Translations under genes and position numbers: made by a program
Assembly (NCBI RefSeq): GCF_012277295.1
Contig: NZ_CP051156.1
Coordinates: forward strand, 248,001-312,000
From: Wolbachia endosymbiont of Ctenocephalides felis wCfeT
GTDB taxonomy: Bacteria; Pseudomonadota; Alphaproteobacteria; Rickettsiales; Anaplasmataceae
DNA length: 64,000 nt
Direction of reading: 5' to 3'
Part shown: piece after piece, positions 1-9,105 of the stretch
Layout: every line of letters starts with the position of its first letter
Numbering within the stretch: the first letter of the stretch is position 1
Notes under the pieces: generated by a model
Database searches by the model: none
Told to the model about the DNA's origin: nothing
The model's input: the letters and a program-made list of their open reading frames with translations, nothing else

Positions 1-340
1 GCAAATCGACCTTTTGATGAGTATACGGATCTTTTGATACCGCAATTTCTCCTCCGCACTCACACGTATTGGGCAGTTCTATTTTTACCATCTCATCTGC
101 CTCCATTTTAGGGCGGTAACTGCCTTTATGTCCAACCTGTGCTCCTACTTTCCTGTCACTTTTTGACTTATTTTCCCTCATCTTATATAATTCTTTGGAG
201 CTTGGTATAGATGAATTTTTTGAACTTAAGCCAAGCCTTTCTTTTAACTCAGCGTTTTCGATCCTTAGCGCTTTATTTTCTGCTTTAAGCTCTTCTATTT
301 TTGTTTCTAACTTTTCTATAGTCTGCTTAAACTTTCGCAA
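1..340 (-). CDS. IS66 family transposase, N-terminal part (partial)
   Basis: First ~113 residues of the IS66 TnpC-type transposase, same sequence as the full 446-aa copies: an N-terminal leucine-rich coiled coil, the GLSSKNSS segment and the start of the CECGG zinc-binding motif. The only start in the transposase frame is a TTG at 340; an upstream ATG with a ribosome site is out of frame. The rest lies outside the window, so intactness cannot be judged. Confidence 0.85.
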   Translation of the reverse strand, partial: MRKFKQTIEKLETKIEELKAENKALRIENAELKERLGLSSKNSSIPSSKELYKMRENKSKSDRKVGAQVGHKGSYRPKMEADEMVKIELPNTCECGGEIAVSKDPYTHQKVDL

Positions 341-439
341 AATTCTAAAAGATCAACCATATTACCTCACAGCCACTCTAGTTTACCTTTTTAGCATTCC
401 TTGTCTACTCTTTATTTTACCGCCCGGCTGAATGGATAC
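1..439 (-). mobile_element. IS66-family element, copy 1 (partial, runs off window start)
   Basis: Reverse complement of the left part of the IS66 element that occurs complete at 24511-25971. Its left terminal repeat (GTATCCATTCAG reading on the minus strand) ends at 439. It cuts the ankyrin gene that lies to its right; the flanking 8 bases at 440-447 (ctcttata) match no other IS66 flank in this window. It is the only IS66 copy here in minus orientation; copies 2-6 are all plus. Confidence 0.95.
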
Positions 440-1580
440 CTCTTATAATTTCTTCTAATTCTTGCCGCAGACCCGTATTAGATAACCAATCTGCCAATTT
501 GTTTGCGTCGTGCTCAAATAAGAATTCGCGTAATGATACATTACTGTTAGCAATTTTCTTATCAATATTGCGCAATAGATCGAGTATTCTCTCATTACCA
601 GGTTTTTGCATTTTCAGCACTTCATTCTTGCAATCGTCCCAAAATTTATATAACTCATCCAGTACTTCACTTTCGCGATCCCAAATATCGCATAACTCAG
701 CTTTATTTGGCTTTTCTGCTTCAGGATTATGTAATAGAATATGTTGAGTTATAGCTTTAGCACATTCTATACGGTCAAAACCAATAGCCATCTGTAAAGG
801 AGTGTATCCATCGTTATCTCTTTCATTAAGATTAGCTCCATTGTTAATTAGAAGCCTCGATATATCCAACTTACCGTCCCAACAATTAATATTATTGTGC
901 ACTATTCCTGATGTCAAACTGTTCAAATAAGCCGCACCGTTCCAATAATTAGCTGTATGTAAAGGAGTATGTCCCTGGTCATTTTTTTCATTAACATTAG
1001 CTCCATTGTTAATGAGAGTCTTTACCATTTCCACATTGCCGCTATCAGCAGCATAATGCAAAAGAGTGCGTCTCCTCTTGTTATATATTTCCTCAAATTG
1101 GTGGTCTATTCCGCTGCCATAGGCAATATTTGGATATTCTCTTATAATTTCTTCTAATGTTTGCCATAAACCCGTATTAGACAACCAAACAGCCAGCTTG
1201 GTCAGATAGCACTCAAATATGAATTCGTGTAATGATACATTACCATTAGCAATGTTCTTATAAGGATCGCGTAGTAGATCGAGTATTCTCTCATTACCAG
1301 GTTTTTGCATTTTCAGTACTTCATTTTTGCAATCATCCCAAAATTTAAATAGCTGAGGCTTATCTTCCTGAGTGATGTAACCTGGCTTTTCTGCTTCAGG
1401 GTTATGTAATATAATGTGCTGAATCATAGCTCTAGCACGTTCTATATGGTTACCTTCAACAGCCAACTGTAAAGGAGTGCATCCATCATTATCTCCTCCA
1501 TTAACATTAGCTCCATTGTGAATTAAAAGCATTACCATCCCTATCACCCCCAACTCGCCGTACTGAGTAGCATCATGCAA
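417..1580 (-). pseudogene. ankyrin-repeat protein, C-terminal part of a broken gene, truncated by IS66
   Basis: Ankyrin repeats (for example GANVNEKNDQGHTPLH) alternate with two copies of a ~100-residue module containing KFWDDCKNEVLKMQKPGNER, at about residues 47-150 and 280-385. The reading frame is open upstream of this ATG back to about 1640 and reads KFLISEGANVNEKDENGRTPLH, continuing the ankyrin gene at 1627-2487 after a frameshifting deletion of roughly one repeat core. The last residues (IHSAGR) are translated from the IS66 left end, so the natural C-terminus is missing. The C-terminal module resembles the PRANC domain seen after ankyrin repeats in poxviruses and some Wolbachia proteins; that is inference. 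Probably not functional as one protein. Confidence 0.75.
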
Positions 1581-1626
1581 AGGAGTGCGTCCATTCTCAT
1601 CTTTCTCATTAACATTAGCTCCTTCG

Positions 1627-2487
1627 CTAATTAGAAACTTTATGCAAAAAAGTGCGTCCCTCGTTATTTCTTACATTAACATCGGCTCCGTTGTTAATTA
1701 GAAGCTCTGCTATCTCCGCATCACTGTTCTTAACAGCAAAACATAAAGGGGCGTTTCCATCTTCGTCTCTTATATTAGAATTTGCTCCTTCTCTGAGTAG
1801 CATTTCTACAATGTCTAAATGTCCATGCATAACAGCAAGGTGCAAAGGAGTTCCTGCGCTACTTGTTGCAGAAATATTTGCTCCTTCTCTGAGTAGTACT
1901 ATTACAACTTCTAAATGGCCTTTCCAGGCAGCACAATGCAAAGCGGTAAACCCATTTATACGTTCTACTGCATTAACATTAGCTCCTGAGTCCAGTAGAA
2001 TTTCCACAATCTCTGCATAACCACTGTCAGCAGCCCAATGCAAAGCAGCCCATCCTTCTATACTTTCTGCATTCACATTAGCTCCACGCTCAATTAAGAA
2101 TTGTACTATTTCTGTGTTATAGGGTACACGTCTATCATAAGCATCAGGCTGAGCAAGCAAACGCAAGGCAGTATCACCATCAGCAATATGATTAACATCT
2201 GCTCCACTTTCTACTAAAAATTCTGTTACCCTTCTATACCCATTTGTAGCCGCAATGTAGAATAGTGTATAGTCTACAGAGTAATCACCATCATCGTAAG
2301 AAAATATATGGTCAACTTTGAACCCATCGTTTTTCCATTCTTCATATCCAGCTGGGTATTGAACTTTCAATTCATCTGCTATTTTCTTAATTACATCTTC
2401 TCTTGTTAAATCTTGAGAATTTTCTACTTTTTCTAATACACTACTTAACATTTGTGGTAATCCTCGCAAATACATTACTTTTTCCAA
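1627..2487 (-). pseudogene. ankyrin-repeat protein, N-terminal part of a broken gene
   Basis: 286 residues starting MEKVMYLRGLPQML, with about six ankyrin repeats (HWAADSGYAEIVEILLDSGANVN and similar). No signal peptide or membrane segment. It stops at GRTFLHKVSN, in the middle of a repeat; the next repeat resumes in another frame (KFLISEGANVN) and continues into the 417-1580 fragment. Together they are one ancestral ankyrin gene of about 2.1 kb or more. The N-terminal part may still be translated. Ankyrin proteins of Wolbachia are candidate host-interaction factors; no specific partner can be inferred. Confidence 0.7.
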
Positions 2488-2570
2488 TAAGATAATTTTT
2501 ATTATGAAATATTTTACTAAAAACTCAACACACTTTCTTGATAAATATAATTGTGCATAAGTATGTCAGG

Positions 2571-2591
2571 CAGCTCCACACGTGGGAGCTG
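2571..2591 (-). terminator. hairpin downstream of ankyrin gene 2616-3743
   Basis: 7-bp inverted repeat CAGCTCC/GGAGCTG around a 7-base loop, 25 bases past the stop codon of the minus-strand ankyrin gene. No clear T-run follows on the minus strand, so it may be an mRNA-stabilising hairpin instead of an intrinsic terminator. Confidence 0.35.
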
Positions 2592-2615
2592 TGCATCTAT
2601 CGTTTCGAAACTAAC

Positions 2616-3743
2616 TTATATCCCTTGCTCAGGTGTTTTAGCTGACTCAACCCTTTTGATCTCGTCAATGTCACTGTCTGGCATGCTTCCCCATGTTGGT
2701 GATGTAGGAGGACTACCTGCCTTTGAATTTGCTAAACGTACTTCATCCCAAATAGCAGAAAATTGGTTGTGATTAGCTATATAATCTGGTTTTTCTGTTT
2801 CATAAACGTGTGGAATTATAGCTCTAGCACATTCTATCTTGCCTTTTAAAACAGCATAATGTAAAGGAGTTTCTCCCTTTTTATTTATTTTATTAACATC
2901 GGCTCCTGCGTTAATTAGAAGCTTTACTACCTTAACATTACCTCTCGAAATAGCAAAATGTAAAGGAGTATCTCCATCGTCATTGATTTTATTAACATCA
3001 ACTTTTGCGTTAATTAGAAGCTCTACTACCTTAATATCGCCTGTATAAATAGCATAATGTAAAAGAGGACGTCCAACAATTATTTCATTCACATTAGCTT
3101 CTTTTTCAATAAGAAACTCTATAGCCTTCTTGTTGTTACTCATAACAGCATAATATAAAGGAGTGCGTCCATAGCTATCTCTTTCATTCACATTAGCCTT
3201 TTTATTAATGAAAAGAAGCTTTGCGACCTCCACATTGCCTACAAGAGCAGCATAATGTAAAGAAGTCCAGCCATAACAATTTCTTGCGTTAATATTAGTT
3301 CCTTTTTCAATGAGAGACTCTATAGCCTTCTTGCTGTTGCTCATAACAGCAAAATATAAAGGAGAGCATCCAAGGTCAGTTCTTGCATTAACATTAGCTT
3401 CTGCGTTAATTAGAAGCTCCACCATCTCCATATCACCTTTTGCAGTAACATAATGTAAAGGAGTCCATCCTTCACTATTTCTTTCATTAACATTAGCTCT
3501 TTCATTAATGAGAAGCTCTGCTACCTTCACATAACCTTTTCCAGCAGCATAATGTAAAGCAGTCTGTCCATAAGATTTATCATCTTTTACATTAACGTCA
3601 GTTCCTCTTTCTATCAGCCGTTTAACTGGACTTACATAGCCTTTTTTAGTGGCATAAAAAAACCTTTCTCTGTCATCTTTACCAAAAAAATACAGTACTA
3701 TATCTAGTATTTTATTATATATAGCATTGAATATATTTGCCAT
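2616..3743 (-). CDS. ankyrin-repeat protein, intact
   Basis: About 375 residues. After a short hydrophobic N-terminus (IFNAIYNKILDIVLYFFG) come nine or so ankyrin repeats with the usual TPLHYA...G...VVELLINAGADVN pattern, then a tail containing FSAIWDEV, a shortened relative of the FWDDCKNE segment in the neighbouring ankyrin gene and in the LRR gene at 55090-57357. The ATG at 3743 is preferred over the GTG at 3746: GGGATAAG lies just upstream. No frameshift or internal stop. It sits next to the broken ankyrin gene in the same orientation, so the two probably arose by duplication. Likely secreted or host-facing by analogy with other Wolbachia ankyrin proteins, but nothing in the sequence proves it. 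Confidence 0.85.
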   Translation of the reverse strand: MANIFNAIYNKILDIVLYFFGKDDRERFFYATKKGYVSPVKRLIERGTDVNVKDDKSYGQTALHYAAGKGYVKVAELLINERANVNERNSEGWTPLHYVTAKGDMEMVELLINAEANVNARTDLGCSPLYFAVMSNSKKAIESLIEKGTNINARNCYGWTSLHYAALVGNVEVAKLLFINKKANVNERDSYGRTPLYYAVMSNNKKAIEFLIEKEANVNEIIVGRPLLHYAIYTGDIKVVELLINAKVDVNKINDDGDTPLHFAISRGNVKVVKLLINAGADVNKINKKGETPLHYAVLKGKIECARAIIPHVYETEKPDYIANHNQFSAIWDEVRLANSKAGSPPTSPTWGSMPDSDIDEIKRVESAKTPEQGI

Positions 3744-3939
3744 CACTTATCCCAATAAAATAACTTTGATTTTTATGCACTATATTAAAAAGAATCAATA
3801 TATTTATTTAATAAATTTATCACTTAAGTACAAAACAGTAGGTTAAAGTAAGAAAATCAGATTTGCTAACTTAAAGAGAACCTGGTAAAGCTTTTTTAAT
3901 TTATTTCTTATACCCTAGCTTTTTTGTAGTGTTGTGGTT

Positions 3940-4761
3940 ATGTCGAAAATAGTGAAATTAATTTTATGCTCAATAATACCAGTAATAGGTTTTATTTTTT
4001 ACATTGAAAGTCATTATCTTAATAAAAAAGTTAAATTTGAGCCATTCTTTAAAACAGATTCCTCAGGTCCAAGCTACATGCCACAACTTCCAGAGCTCAC
4101 TGACTTTGATAGAAGCACACTGGCAGTTTGTGGAGAATGGGGAACAGAGCCGACTGTAGAAGATTTCAAAATTCTACTTGATTGCCCACAGCATAAAGAA
4201 ACAGTGGAAAAAATATATGAAAAGCTTGACCATCAGGTAATCACACCAAATGCAAGCTTGGAATTATTTAAGGATGAGTTGGCTAAGATCTGGTTTACGA
4301 ATAGCGGAACTGAAAAAAGTACTATCGGATTTGGACATATCTTTTGTGGCGAACCAGATAAATTAGGACTAGGTGGTATGCATTTTGTCGGCAGATACGT
4401 CGAAGCCCAAGAAGATCAATGGGCAGGCGCAGTTTGAAACGATAAATCTCTATGCAATAAATCAGATATTACACCACCAGTTTATACATTTGGCATGAAA
4501 TATTTAGGTAAAGATGGAGAAGTGAAAGTTAAATGTCCTAATGGATATGCTTACAATCTTCATGCTGATGATATTTTAGTTTCTGCAACTAAAGCATTTA
4601 AAGAACTGGGAAAAGATGGAATGTGCCTATATAAAATGGAGGAAGATGGTTATCAATCAGTGTTTGTGAGAAAGAATGATGCAATACTCACATTCTACCC
4701 TGATTTAACACCAAAATGTAATGATAAACACACTGATTGCGATTGCAGCAATCAATTATAG
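3940..4761 (+). pseudogene. EndoU-like nuclease domain protein, interrupted by an in-frame TGA
   Basis: Two reading frames, to 4437 and from 4495, lie in the same frame: reading through the TGA at 4435-4437 gives a continuous ~274-residue protein. A hydrophobic segment at residues 5-24 suggests a signal anchor. GFGHIFCGE (His ~135) and GGMHFVGRY (His ~150) have the two-histidine spacing of bacterial EndoU-type RNases (compare GFEHVF...GFHN in that family). The second half (KVKCPNGYAYN, VFVRKNDAILTFY) would hold the remaining catalytic region. EndoU domains in bacteria are commonly secreted toxins. The stop probably replaced TGG or CGA; without readthrough the product lacks half its domain. 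The family call is motif-based and moderate. Its end overlaps the convergent rlpA by 10 bases. Confidence 0.6.
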
Positions 4762-5429
4762 GAGGCTACTTTTACGCAATATTGATTGTCCTTAAGTAGC
4801 AGTCTAACATTTTTTATTCCTTGTCTGCGGAGCTTTGACGCAGCTGATTTAGCAGCCTGGGCATTTTTAAAAAATGCGATATATCCAGTGCTTTTTGCAA
4901 TATTTTGTTTTGGATGATGTTTTTGCATCTCTCTCTCATATTGCTTTCTATAATGAGGAGTACTTTGTATAAGCTGCTCCGACATCTTTCTTAAATATTC
5001 AACTTTTACCTTCGTAATACCGGATCTATGAAATCCTAAAATTATTGCTGCTTTTTCTGACAGATCTATTATTCTGCCCTCGATAAATGGCCCTCTATCA
5101 TTAACTCTGATCACAAGACTGCTGCCATTTTTTAAATTAGTAACGCGAACAAAGCAAGGTAGCGGTAATGTTTTATGTGCTGCAGAAACCAGGTGGCGGT
5201 TAAATATTTCTCCATTTGCCGTTAGTGTGCCATGATCCTCTATTCCATACCACGAAGCTATTCCCACTTCTTCGTAGTGAGTGCAGTTTTTTGGATGATA
5301 AGTTACACCATTTACTGTGTAGCTATTGCCAATTTTATAATGGCCTGCAGTGCTATTATACCTGTCTTTCAAGCTACAACTGCTCGTTAAAGCGAATATC
5401 AGACATAAAAAGACTAGGTTCTTTATCAT
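4752..5429 (-). CDS. rlpA: RlpA family septal/rare lipoprotein
   Basis: 225 residues with a lipoprotein signal (LIFALTSSC lipobox) and a double-psi beta-barrel domain: ASWYG, GEIFN, AAHKTLPLP, RVTNLKNG, VRVNDRGPF and RIIDLSEKAA are the conserved RlpA motifs, at about residues 58-150. The family binds or cleaves peptidoglycan glycan strands lacking stem peptides. The C-terminal ~45 residues (TGYIAFFKNAQAAKSAASKL) resemble a short SPOR-like fold. Acts in the periplasm, tethered to the outer membrane. Lies beside murC, divergent from it, consistent with a residual lipid II/peptidoglycan pathway in this endosymbiont. Confidence 0.9.
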   Translation of the reverse strand: MIKNLVFLCLIFALTSSCSLKDRYNSTAGHYKIGNSYTVNGVTYHPKNCTHYEEVGIASWYGIEDHGTLTANGEIFNRHLVSAAHKTLPLPCFVRVTNLKNGSSLVIRVNDRGPFIEGRIIDLSEKAAIILGFHRSGITKVKVEYLRKMSEQLIQSTPHYRKQYEREMQKHHPKQNIAKSTGYIAFFKNAQAAKSAASKLRRQGIKNVRLLLKDNQYCVKVASYN

Positions 5430-5506
5430 TTTTTCGGTAAGAGGCTATGAGGATTTTAAATTATACTATAATAAATTTAGTAATGAGTAAATACCTGTTG
5501 TAAAAT

Positions 5507-7150
5507 ATGAACGACTCTCAAACAATACATATTATTGGCATAGGTGGAATCGGAATGAGTGCTATTGCTGAAATTCTTCATAATTCTAATTATAAAGTTC
5601 AAGGTAGTGATGTACGATTAAACAATAATATAGAAAGACTACAAAAGTTTAGTATTAAAGTTTACATTGAACATAATGCTGATAACATTGAACAAGCACA
5701 AACAGTTGTGTATTCCTCTGCAATTAAGCCTGATAATGCGGAACTAGTTGCAGCAAGAGAAAGCAATAAGACTGTTTTGCATAGATCAGATATACTTGGT
5801 GAAATCTTAAAAAATAAATATGTAATAGCAGTTTCAGGTTCAAGTGGAAAGACAACAACAACGGCAATGATTGCCTCTATTTTTGATCACTCCAATAGAT
5901 CTCTTTCTGCAACTTCAACACTCTCCACTGTCATCCGAGTAGCCGACACTGGGATCCATGGAAAAAATCTGGATTCCAGCGTCACGCGCTGGAATGACAC
6001 CAGTACGGGTATTGATGCAACTGTCATTGTAGGCGGCATACTAAACTCTTACCAAAGCAATTTAAAGATTGGGAAAAGTGGTATTTTTCTCATTGAAGCT
6101 GACGAATCAGACGGCACCATGCTTAAGATTCCTGCAAACATTGCCGTCATAACGAGTGTGAATGATGACCATATAGATCATTATGGTACATTTAATGATA
6201 TCAAAAATGCGTTCTCTCAATTTGCAAGTAAAGCAGACTTTGCAATCTTACCTGATTCTTCAGGCATTAATTGTAATGCAAGTAATTTTATCACATTTGG
6301 GTTTGAAGCTGATGCTGGGATTAAAGCAATCAATATCCAGCAACATTCCAGCAGCATAGAATTTGATGTATTGATTGATGCAGATGAATGTCAAAGTAAC
6401 TGGATTCCAGCGTCAAGCACTGAGATGACACCCTTCTCTTTGTCAAGCACTGCCACTGTTTCTTATAACTGGATTCCAGCGTCACGCGCTGGAATGACAG
6501 AGGAAATGGTGTCATCTCAGTGCTTGACACTGGGATCCAGAATGAAACAAACTGCACTAGAATACAGGATTATAAAAAAAATAATATTATCAAATGCAGT
6601 AGGAATTCACAAAGTCAGTAATGCCTTAGCTGCAATATCAGTGGCATTAAAACTTGGAATAAGTATTGAAGAAATTAAAAAAGGACTTTTAGAATTTAAA
6701 GGAGTTGCAAGAAGATTTTCCTTGATTGCTAATATCAATGGTGTAAAATTTATTGAGGATTATGCACATCACCCCAATGAAATATTAGCAACTTTAACAG
6801 CAGCACGTACGATTTCTCAGGGAAAAGTAATAGGTATTATTGAACCGCTTCGTTTTGCCCGTATCCGCAATTTTTTCGGCGAATTCACACGTATTTTTAT
6901 GATGTTCAATCACATAATACTCACTCCTGTTCACCCTCCAGAGGATCAGCTCATACCTGGCTATGGAATTGATGATATACAAAAGGCTTTAATTGAAAGT
7001 GGATTTAATAATGTAAAGCTAATGAATGATTCCTTACTTATTTCACATTTTATTAACGATTCTGCAAATCCTGGTGATGTAGTATTATTTATTGGTGCTG
7101 GTAGCAACATAGCTAGGTTAATGAAAGAAACCATACAAATACTTACTTAG
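5507..7150 (+). CDS. murC: UDP-N-acetylmuramate--L-alanine ligase (MurC) with two in-frame repeat insertions
   Basis: 547 residues; typical MurC is about 460-490. N-terminal Rossmann motif GIGGIGMS (residues 11-18), ATP loop [12 protein letters not shown] (110-121), EADESDGT (197-204), HHPNEI and NDDHIDHY are MurC hallmarks. It adds L-Ala to UDP-MurNAc in the cytoplasm, part of lipid II synthesis. Two segments have no counterpart in the family and are translated palindromic repeats: about residues 131-168 and 295-346. The frame is open throughout, so the enzyme is probably made with the extra loops. Note SGSSGKT in place of the usual GTHGKT. Preceded by an 80-base gap to the divergent rlpA. 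Confidence 0.93.
   Translation: MNDSQTIHIIGIGGIGMSAIAEILHNSNYKVQGSDVRLNNNIERLQKFSIKVYIEHNADNIEQAQTVVYSSAIKPDNAELVAARESNKTVLHRSDILGEILKNKYVIAVSGSSGKTTTTAMIASIFDHSNRSLSATSTLSTVIRVADTGIHGKNLDSSVTRWNDTSTGIDATVIVGGILNSYQSNLKIGKSGIFLIEADESDGTMLKIPANIAVITSVNDDHIDHYGTFNDIKNAFSQFASKADFAILPDSSGINCNASNFITFGFEADAGIKAINIQQHSSSIEFDVLIDADECQSNWIPASSTEMTPFSLSSTATVSYNWIPASRAGMTEEMVSSQCLTLGSRMKQTALEYRIIKKIILSNAVGIHKVSNALAAISVALKLGISIEEIKKGLLEFKGVARRFSLIANINGVKFIEDYAHHPNEILATLTAARTISQGKVIGIIEPLRFARIRNFFGEFTRIFMMFNHIILTPVHPPEDQLIPGYGIDDIQKALIESGFNNVKLMNDSLLISHFINDSANPGDVVLFIGAGSNIARLMKETIQILT
5897..6010 (+). repeat. Wolbachia palindromic element inside murC (first)
   Basis: In-frame insertion of about 38 codons between the MurC segments FDHSN and IDATVIVGG. 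It contains ctggattccagcg-tcacgcgctggaatgacacc, an inverted repeat (CCAGCGtcacgCGCTGG). The same units recur at 6389-6544 in murC and in dapF. Similar to the protein-coding palindromic elements known in Rickettsia and Wolbachia. Boundaries are approximate. Confidence 0.8.
6389..6544 (+). repeat. Wolbachia palindromic elements inside murC (second, compound)
   Basis: In-frame insertion of about 52 codons. It holds three units: actggattccagcgtcaagc, tggattccagcgtcacgcgc and the tail ggtgtcatctcagtgcttga-cactgggatccag; the last is nearly identical to the insertion in dapF at 31755-31789. The translated peptide NWIPAS appears twice, in the same frame. Boundaries approximate. Confidence 0.8.
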
Positions 7151-7241
7151 GTCTTCAGCGCCCTTACGTTCAGATAATGTTTGAATTTTGTATTAACAAT
7201 TATACAATAGCTATTATTAATTTATCAATTAAGGAGCTCTT

Positions 7242-7614
7242 ATGACGTTAGAAAATTTTTAAAAAAAAAGCGGTAACACTTTTCAAGTAAAAGTAGCTGA
7301 TATAGTTGAGCAAAATGGTGGAGCAATGACATGGTACAAAATTCCACATGCCAAGGAAGCTACTGTAAGAATAACAATTGATTCACAGGAAAATAATATA
7401 CAAATCTCCAATGAGTCAATCAGCACAGTTAAAAATGAAGGTAAGACTGTTATTGAGTTTAACTACATGCATGGAGAACATTACCCATATGGCCAAGGAT
7501 TATACTTTGATTTCTTGTCGGAAAAGATCAACATAGAAGCTACAAATTGTCCTAATTCAAATGGCATTCACTTTGAAGTTGACATAGAATTTCAAGGCCA
7601 AGATGGTTCTGATT
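7242..7614 (+). pseudogene. orphan gene, 5' portion, cut by IS66 copy 2 (3' end is at 45229-45286)
   Basis: A good ribosome site (AAGGAG, 7231-7236) precedes ATG 7242, but codon 7 is TAA beside an A-run; the frame is open again from 7260 and includes a later ATG at 7326. The product (IPHAKEATVRITIDSQENN ... DIEFQGQDGSD) has no recognised domain; it looks like a small beta-rich protein. At 7615 it runs into IS66. The 8 bases before the IS (ttctgatt, 7607-7614) are also the 8 bases after IS66 copy 5, where the frame resumes and ends LVNEHQEFDFNPCYFI. The rebuilt protein is about 147 residues. Confidence 0.85.
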
Positions 7615-9063
7615 GTATCCATTCAGCCGGGCGGTAAAATAAAGAGTAGACAAGGAATGCTAAAAAGGTAAACTAGAGTGGCTGTGAGGTAATATGGTTG
7701 ATCTTTTAGAATTTTGCGAAAGTTTAAGCAGACTATAGAAAAGTTAGAAACAAAAATAGAAGAGCTTAAAGCAGAAAGGATCGAAAACGCTGAGTTAAAA
7801 GAAAGGCTTGGCTTAAGTTCAAAAAATTCATCTATACCAAGCTCCAAAGAATTATATAAGATGAGGGAAAATAAGCCAAAAAGTGACAGGAAAGTAGGAG
7901 CACAGGTTGGACATAAAGGCAGTTACCGCCCTAAAATGGAGGCAGATGAGATGGTAAAAATAGAACTGCCCAATACGTGTGAGTGCGGAGGAGAAATTGC
8001 GGTATCAAAAGATCCGTATACTCATCAAAAGGTCGATTTGCCGGAAATCAAGCCGTATGTAGTTGAATATCAACTAGAGCATGGACGTTGCAAAAGATGT
8101 GGAAAAAGAAAAAGTAGCAAGCTACAAGAAGGAGTAACTGCGGACACATTTGGTCCAAGAGTTAAGTCAGTAATTGCAGCATTAAGTGGATTTTACAAGA
8201 ATTCGAAAAAAGAAGTGGCAAATATTATAAAGGACATTTTCAACCTGGATATCAGCGTCGGTAGTGTATCAAATAGTGAGGCTAGAGTGGCAGAAAAATG
8301 CCAAGAAGCATATGAGCAAATTGAGGAAGAGGTAAGCAAGAGCAAAATTTTACATATCGATGAAACTAGCCATTACAACAAAGGTAAACAGGGCTGGTGC
8401 TGGATGTTTGCGAGCAAAATAGGAAGTGTGATCAAATTGACAGAGTCAAGAGGGATGAAAGTCCTGGAAAATAGTAAATTTGGAAAGAATAACAACCTAG
8501 TAGTGACCGACAGATATGCAGCTTACAACTACTTTTCCAGCAAGAAAAGGCAGGTCTGTTGGGCACATTTAGCAAGAGATTTTGAAAGGTTGTCTCATAG
8601 TTGGAATAGCGAAGTGAAAGTTTTGGGGTATTATTTAAGGAATGTTGCTACTGAATTATTTGCATTGAAAAAAGCTCTGTTAAAGGATGAAATAGACACA
8701 TTAAGGTTCATAAGAAGAGCAAGAAAATTATGCAAGCGAACGAGATATTACTTAAAGAATATATCAAATTTACCCGAGGCAATTGGAGCGTCTCGAGTAG
8801 CAAAAAATATCATGAAATCGGATCTGATGATGTGGAAATTTTTGGACGATCCAGAAAATATTCCACTGACAAACAACTATGCTGAGCAACAGATTCGGCA
8901 TTACGTTGTTTACCGAAAAGTTTCATATTTTACACAATCGAAACGGGGAAATATGTTTCTTGAGAGGATAATTTCATTGTACTTGACTTGGAGGCAAAAG
9001 AAGTTAAATCCTTTTCAAAACCTACTGGCTATTGCTTCTTAAGCCATACACCTGAATGGATAC
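7615..9063 (+). mobile_element. IS66-family element, copy 2 (1449 bp)
   Basis: Starts GTATCCATTCAGCCGGGCGG and ends with the reverse complement of GTATCCATTCAGGTGTATGG, a 12-bp perfect terminal repeat with weaker extension. It differs from the 1461-bp copies by a 12-bp in-frame deletion in the transposase coiled coil. Flanks are ttctgatt and gacgcaac, which do not match each other: the element is a product of recombination between copies. Only one transposase frame is present, as in the IS66 subgroup that lacks tnpA and tnpB. Confidence 0.95.
7714..9042 (+). CDS. IS66 family transposase (442 aa variant)
   Basis: Same protein as the 446-aa copies but lacking four residues (NKAL) in the N-terminal coiled coil, and with RKLRKRT changed to RKLCKRT and NNYAERQ to NNYAEQQ near the C-terminus. 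The catalytic Asp residues (HIDET, VVTDRY) and Glu (NNYAE) remain. Zinc motif CEC...CKRC present. Start is TTG as in the other copies. Possibly less active than the consensus copies. Confidence 0.9.
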   Translation: MRKFKQTIEKLETKIEELKAERIENAELKERLGLSSKNSSIPSSKELYKMRENKPKSDRKVGAQVGHKGSYRPKMEADEMVKIELPNTCECGGEIAVSKDPYTHQKVDLPEIKPYVVEYQLEHGRCKRCGKRKSSKLQEGVTADTFGPRVKSVIAALSGFYKNSKKEVANIIKDIFNLDISVGSVSNSEARVAEKCQEAYEQIEEEVSKSKILHIDETSHYNKGKQGWCWMFASKIGSVIKLTESRGMKVLENSKFGKNNNLVVTDRYAAYNYFSSKKRQVCWAHLARDFERLSHSWNSEVKVLGYYLRNVATELFALKKALLKDEIDTLRFIRRARKLCKRTRYYLKNISNLPEAIGASRVAKNIMKSDLMMWKFLDDPENIPLTNNYAEQQIRHYVVYRKVSYFTQSKRGNMFLERIISLYLTWRQKKLNPFQNLLAIAS

Positions 9064-9078
9064 GACGCAACTGCGAAA

Positions 9079-9105
9079 AGAAGAGGTTGAGTCTTAGCCT
9101 CTTCT
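9079..9105 (-). terminator. intrinsic terminator of gyrB
   Basis: 8-bp stem AGAAGAGG/CCTCTTCT with an 11-base loop, overlapping the gyrB stop codon; on the minus strand the stem is followed by TTTT (reading CCTCTTCTTTTCG). Confidence 0.6.
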
